A stretch of DNA of 9,692 nt from Candidatus Cloacimonadota bacterium (GTDB lineage: Bacteria; Cloacimonadota; Cloacimonadia; Cloacimonadales; TCS61), in NCBI GenBank assembly GCA_029932755.1, contig JAOZPK010000087.1, positions 1 to 9,692 on the forward strand, written 5' to 3'. The notes under the pieces were generated by a model, which saw nothing but the letters and a program-made list of their open reading frames with translations, was not told where the DNA came from and searched no databases. This document shows, piece after piece, positions 6,198-9,692 of the stretch (positions within the stretch are counted from its first letter, which is position 1; every line of letters begins with the position of its first letter). A program made the translations under genes and the position numbers.

Positions 6198-8435
6198 ATG
6201 AATAATTTAGAAAAGAAGAAATTTATTCAAATATTTTTTGGAATAATAATATTACTTTTTTCAGTATTGTTTCTTGTAGCAATAACAGAACCACTCATGC
6301 AAATAGTATTAGATTACCAGATTTTACAAAAAGCTAATATGAATATTTTCAAATTTATTAAATTAGATTTTCCTGCAGTATCAAATCCAATAGGACCATT
6401 TGGCGCATTCTTCGGTTTTTGGTTTGCTATTATTTTCGGAAAATTCTTTAGCATCTCTTTACTTATTGGAGGCTTGTTTTTAGGATTCTTCATGATCTTC
6501 CTTAAAAAAGAAAGGCATTCATATTCGCGAGTAGTTAGTTTTATTATATTCGCATTCTTTGCAAATATAGGTTCATTTGTAATAAATCCAAATAACCTAG
6601 ATGCTGCGGGAATAACTCCTTGGAAATTCTATAGTTTTCTAGAAAACATTTTTGATCGTACAGGAACTGGTATTATCTCTGCAGCTGTAGTATTGATCTC
6701 GCTTATCTTCATTTTTGATCTTGAGAATATTCAGAAATTCTTTGTATTTGTTGCGATCAAGATAGGGAATGGGATCAAAGCATTATTCTCCATTACATTC
6801 TCTAACAGATCTAAAAAAATAAAGAAACCTAAGAAAACTAAAAAGAAAAAAACACCAAAGATCACTGACCATATATCTAGAAAAAAGGAACAAGAAAAAT
6901 TTAAGAAACCAATTATCCCTCCTCAGAAGATGACTCAAAACAAAGATGAAATTAATGATACACTTATAGAATACGCTGTACCAGATGTTGTTCGCTTTCT
7001 CTCTAGTGTTCAGCCATCTAAAGAAGATAGAGATGAAATTCAAAGAGATATAAATATTGTTAGCGGAATTCTTATTGATAAACTCGCTGAATTTGGTGTT
7101 AAAGCAGAAGTTAAAAATGTAAATATTGGGCCTATAATCACCCAATACGAAATTGAACCTGCACCAGGTGTTAAGGTTAATAAATTCCATGCACTTGCAG
7201 ATGACCTGGCTCTCGCTATCAAAGCTAAAAGTATTCGTATTCAGGCTCCAATCCCTGGTCGTGGACTGGTTGGAATTGAAATTCCTAATAGCAGCAGAGA
7301 TACAATTTATTTAAAAGATATTCTTGAATCTGATGAAATGAAAAGCTTTAAAGGAAATATAGCGTTAGGTCTTGGAAAGGATATTGCAGGGAATCCAGTA
7401 ATAGCTGACCTTGCTGCAATGCCGCACTTACTGATAGCTGGAGCAACCGGAACAGGTAAAAGTGTGTGTATAAATACAATAATTAATAGTATTATATTCC
7501 GTATGAAGCCGGAAGAGATCCGCTTTATCATGATTGATCCCAAAAGGATCGAGCTCTCTATTTATGAGGGAATTCCACACTTGATCCAGAATGTGGTGAC
7601 TGATAACGATGATGCGCTAAAAGTTTTACAGTGGTGTGTTTACGAAATGGAAAAACGCTATGAACTTCTACAGAAACATAAAGTTAAAAATATTGCTTTG
7701 TATAATAAACAAGTGAAAGAATTACTAAAAAAGAGTAAGAAAACCGAAGAATCGGAGACCGAGGATAAACCAATCCCTTATATTGTTATTGTTGTGGATG
7801 AGCTCGCAGATTTGATCATGACAATAGGTAAAGATGTAGAAAGACTTATAACAAGACTTGCTCAAATGGCAAGAGCAATTGGAATTCATCTGATCCTTGC
7901 TACACAGCGTCCTTCAACTCAGGTCCTCACGGGAATTATTAAAGCGAATATTCCATCCAGGATTGCTTTTAAAGTTCCAACCAAAATTGATTCCAGAGTT
8001 ATTCTTGATAGCAATGGTGCTGATAAATTGTTGGGGAATGGTGATAGTCTTTACAGTTCTACAGGTGTTGGTGGAATGCAGAGGATCCATGGGGCATATA
8101 TCGAACCATCAGAAATTCTCGATATTACAAAATACCTTCTTACTCAGCCTAAACCTGAACAACAAATTAAGATAATTAATGATGAAGATGTTTTCCAGGG
8201 AAGTTTTGATTATGATGATGAACTTTTCCCGGAAGCAGCTGTAGCAATCGTTTCTGCGGGATCTGCATCGGTATCCATGCTGCAAAGACATTTCAAGATA
8301 GGTTATGCTCGCGCTGGAAGACTTATAGATATGATGGAGCAAGCCGGTATTGTAGGTCCGCATGTGGGAAGTAAATCCAGAGAAGTTTTGGCATCTGAGG
8401 AGGATATGAAAATTTATGGTTACTTATCTGAATAA
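6198..8435 (+). CDS. ftsK: FtsK/SpoIIIE-family DNA translocase
   Basis: FtsK is a septal membrane ATPase that pumps chromosome ends clear of the division site. The 745-residue protein has an N-terminal membrane region with about four or five hydrophobic helices (near 10-30, 67-102, 111-129, 155-174). A short, very Lys-rich linker follows (about 206-245, including KKPKKTKKKK), far shorter than the linker of E. coli FtsK. The motor has Walker A GATGTGKS (415-422) and Walker B IVIVVDELADLIM (Asp534, Glu535), preceded by a charged insertion (about 510-525). The C-terminal gamma winged helix (about 677-740, FPEAAVAIVSAGSASVSMLQ, then YARAGRLIDMMEQAGIVG) normally reads polar guide sequences. TGAGG precedes the ATG by about 5 nt. 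The gene ends with a 20-bp overlap with the lolA-like gene, recalling the ftsK-lolA order of E. coli. Confidence 0.97.
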   Translation: MNNLEKKKFIQIFFGIIILLFSVLFLVAITEPLMQIVLDYQILQKANMNIFKFIKLDFPAVSNPIGPFGAFFGFWFAIIFGKFFSISLLIGGLFLGFFMIFLKKERHSYSRVVSFIIFAFFANIGSFVINPNNLDAAGITPWKFYSFLENIFDRTGTGIISAAVVLISLIFIFDLENIQKFFVFVAIKIGNGIKALFSITFSNRSKKIKKPKKTKKKKTPKITDHISRKKEQEKFKKPIIPPQKMTQNKDEINDTLIEYAVPDVVRFLSSVQPSKEDRDEIQRDINIVSGILIDKLAEFGVKAEVKNVNIGPIITQYEIEPAPGVKVNKFHALADDLALAIKAKSIRIQAPIPGRGLVGIEIPNSSRDTIYLKDILESDEMKSFKGNIALGLGKDIAGNPVIADLAAMPHLLIAGATGTGKSVCINTIINSIIFRMKPEEIRFIMIDPKRIELSIYEGIPHLIQNVVTDNDDALKVLQWCVYEMEKRYELLQKHKVKNIALYNKQVKELLKKSKKTEESETEDKPIPYIVIVVDELADLIMTIGKDVERLITRLAQMARAIGIHLILATQRPSTQVLTGIIKANIPSRIAFKVPTKIDSRVILDSNGADKLLGNGDSLYSSTGVGGMQRIHGAYIEPSEILDITKYLLTQPKPEQQIKIINDEDVFQGSFDYDDELFPEAAVAIVSAGSASVSMLQRHFKIGYARAGRLIDMMEQAGIVGPHVGSKSREVLASEEDMKIYGYLSE
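8397..8404 (+). promoter_or_regulatory. Strong Shine-Dalgarno for the lolA-like gene, inside ftsK
   Basis: GAGGAGGA lies in the last codons of ftsK, 11 nt before the ATG at 8416. It is the strongest ribosome site among the internal genes and supports the overlapping start. The in-frame ftsK ATG at 8406 is only 1 nt away from it and is too close to be used. Confidence 0.6.
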
Positions 8436-9033
8436 GATATTACTTTTCATTCTGCTTCCAATCTTGTTAATTGCATCTGAGAAATCCTTAGACACAATAT
8501 ATGAAGATGTGCTTATAACTTACTCTACTATAAATACTTACGAGACTTATTTTGTGCAAGATAATTACTGGGAAGAAATTGATGTTTATAAAAGTTCGGA
8601 AGGGAAATTATATTATGATAAAGAAAACCTTCTTATGGATTATTCCGAACCGATTGGGCAAAAACTTCTAATTAATGAAAATAATATGACGATGTATGAT
8701 CCGGTTTCCGAACAAGCAATTATTTCCGATAAGATCGAAATAGAATTTAGACCCGATAAGCTCATCTCTCATTATTGGGATATGTCAGAAAAGGAGCTTA
8801 TTGACCAATTTAATAGTACGATCAGAATTAAATTACTGACACCAGAAGAAGAAAAAATAATAATTACAATCTCAAATAATGTTGTCACAGAATTTAATAT
8901 TATAGATAAAAATGGAAATTTTGTTATCTACAAATTCTCTGATATTCAGATCAATAAAGCATTGCCCGACAAAATTTTTGAATTGATTTTACCCAAAGGC
9001 ACAAATATTATCGACACGCGAAGTAATAAATAA
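8416..9033 (+). CDS. lolA: LolA-like outer-membrane lipoprotein carrier
   Basis: LolA is a periplasmic chaperone that carries lipoproteins from the inner-membrane LolCDE complex to the outer membrane. The 205-residue product has a signal peptide (MVTYLNK, then a hydrophobic core to about residue 20, cleavage likely near LIAS-EK) without a lipobox Cys, as expected for a soluble periplasmic protein. The mature part fits the LolA fold: an N-terminal helix (YEDVLITYSTINTYETYF), then alternating beta strands, with GKLYYDKENLLMDYSEP matching the family's 'G-x-hydrophobic ... W/M-x-Y-x-x-P' block, LLINENNMTMYDP, and the late strand FSDIQINKALPDKIFEL close to the conserved Lys/Pro/F-x-F/L end. Overlap with ftsK and the family's usual place next to ftsK support the call. 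Sequence conservation in this family is low, so the assignment is fold-level. Confidence 0.86.
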   Translation: MVTYLNKILLFILLPILLIASEKSLDTIYEDVLITYSTINTYETYFVQDNYWEEIDVYKSSEGKLYYDKENLLMDYSEPIGQKLLINENNMTMYDPVSEQAIISDKIEIEFRPDKLISHYWDMSEKELIDQFNSTIRIKLLTPEEEKIIITISNNVVTEFNIIDKNGNFVIYKFSDIQINKALPDKIFELILPKGTNIIDTRSNK

Positions 9034-9078
9034 ACTAAAATACAAAAATAAAGATTATATTATTCTTTGGAGGATATT

Positions 9079-9692
9079 ATGATTGCGCTAATTATGGCAG
9101 GTGGTATTGGAACCCGATTCTGGCCTCTAAGTAGAGAATCAAATCCCAAACAATTTTTAAACATCATTTCAGAAGACTCAATGCTTCAAATGACCGCTAA
9201 ACGTCTTCAGCCTAAAATTAATATTAAAGATATTTACATTGTAACAGCAAGTTCTCAGGTTGAACTTACCAGAAAACATTTGCCCTGTCTTCCACAGGAA
9301 AATATAATCATTGAACCTTTTGGTATGAACACTGCACCATGTATTGCTCTCAGTGCTCAATATCTCGCTCGTAAGTACGATAAAACAGAAAAGATGATAG
9401 TATTGCCGGCTGACCATTTAATCGCACTTAACGATGATTTTTTGGCTTCTCTCGAAATTGGAGAAGATGCTGCTAATAAGAATAATTTGGTTACGTTTGG
9501 AATTAAACCGGATTATCCAGCTACCGGTTATGGCTACATTGAGGCAGGAAAAAAAATAGAACAAAAAATGTTCTACGTGAAACAATTTAAGGAAAAACCG
9601 GATCTGGCGACAGCTAAACAATTCTTAAGCTCGGGTAATTTCTTTTGGAACAGCGGAATGTTCATGTGGAAGATCGAAACTATTTTAAATGC
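9079..9692 (+). CDS. manC: Mannose-1-phosphate guanylyltransferase (3' end outside the window)
   Basis: This enzyme makes GDP-mannose from GTP and mannose 1-phosphate, a precursor of O-antigen, capsule and other glycans. The frame is open for 204 codons to the window edge with no stop. It begins with MIALIMAGGIGTRFWPLSRE, the nucleotide-binding signature, followed by NPKQFL. Further blocks are EPFGMNTAPCIALSA, VLPADHLI (metal-binding Asp region), TFGIKPDYPATGYGYIE, VKQFKEKPD and GNFFWNSGMF, all in family order. GGAGGA ends 4 nt before the ATG. The C-terminal part is not visible, so it is unknown whether a phosphomannose isomerase domain is fused, as in bifunctional ManC/AlgA. It follows lolA by 45 nt without a hairpin, so it may be co-transcribed. 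Confidence 0.95.
   Translation, partial: MIALIMAGGIGTRFWPLSRESNPKQFLNIISEDSMLQMTAKRLQPKINIKDIYIVTASSQVELTRKHLPCLPQENIIIEPFGMNTAPCIALSAQYLARKYDKTEKMIVLPADHLIALNDDFLASLEIGEDAANKNNLVTFGIKPDYPATGYGYIEAGKKIEQKMFYVKQFKEKPDLATAKQFLSSGNFFWNSGMFMWKIETILN

Noticed and set aside
6783..7190. Minus-strand frame of 135 codons within ftsK
   Set aside because: Its Phe/Leu/Ser-rich product is the complement of the Lys-rich linker of FtsK; there is no ribosome site or recognisable domain.
1..9692. Search for a mobile element, CRISPR array, defence or toxin-antitoxin island, tRNA or rRNA
   Set aside because: All genes are housekeeping or envelope genes with similar composition, gaps are short, and no terminal repeats, spaced repeats, transposase or integrase motifs were seen.

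Overview
The window is an ordinary stretch of chromosome from an AT-rich, Gram-negative (diderm) bacterium. An outer membrane is inferred from an LptE-like LPS-assembly lipoprotein, a LolA-like lipoprotein carrier and a lipoprotein with a clean lipobox. The gene content (HTH-PTS IIA fusion, lipoprotein with a DUF4015-type domain, divergent YchF) would fit the Cloacimonadota or a related FCB-type phylum. That placement is a low-confidence impression from protein style, not a search result.

Layout, left to right. Positions 1-1777 are the end of an F1Fo ATP synthase operon: atpD (5' end cut by the window edge) and atpC, closed by a clear intrinsic terminator. Positions 1834-3051 encode a lipoprotein with a putative glycoside-hydrolase TIM barrel. 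The gap between it and the next, convergent gene contains a 14-bp perfect palindrome matching the core of the chromosomal ParB-binding site parS. Positions 3074-3739 (minus strand) encode a DNA-binding-domain/PTS IIA fusion. It is transcribed divergently from the following cluster, across a 115-bp region holding a 13-bp perfect inverted repeat with a TTGACA hexamer in each arm.

From 3855 to the right edge all genes are on the plus strand and tightly packed: lptE-like lipoprotein, RsuA/RluB-type rRNA pseudouridine synthase (7-bp overlap), YchF-type P-loop NTPase, FtsK/SpoIIIE DNA translocase, LolA-like carrier (20-bp overlap with ftsK) and the first 204 codons of a mannose-1-phosphate guanylyltransferase. 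The themes are energy conservation, outer-membrane biogenesis (lptE, lolA), ribosome maturation, chromosome segregation (parS, ftsK) and sugar-nucleotide synthesis for surface glycans.

No CRISPR array, insertion sequence, phage gene, tRNA, rRNA or toxin/defence island is visible, and no gap between genes exceeds about 120 bases. I found no evidence for an undescribed multi-gene system. The items most worth a second look are the parS site and the symmetric divergent control region next to the HTH-PTS gene.
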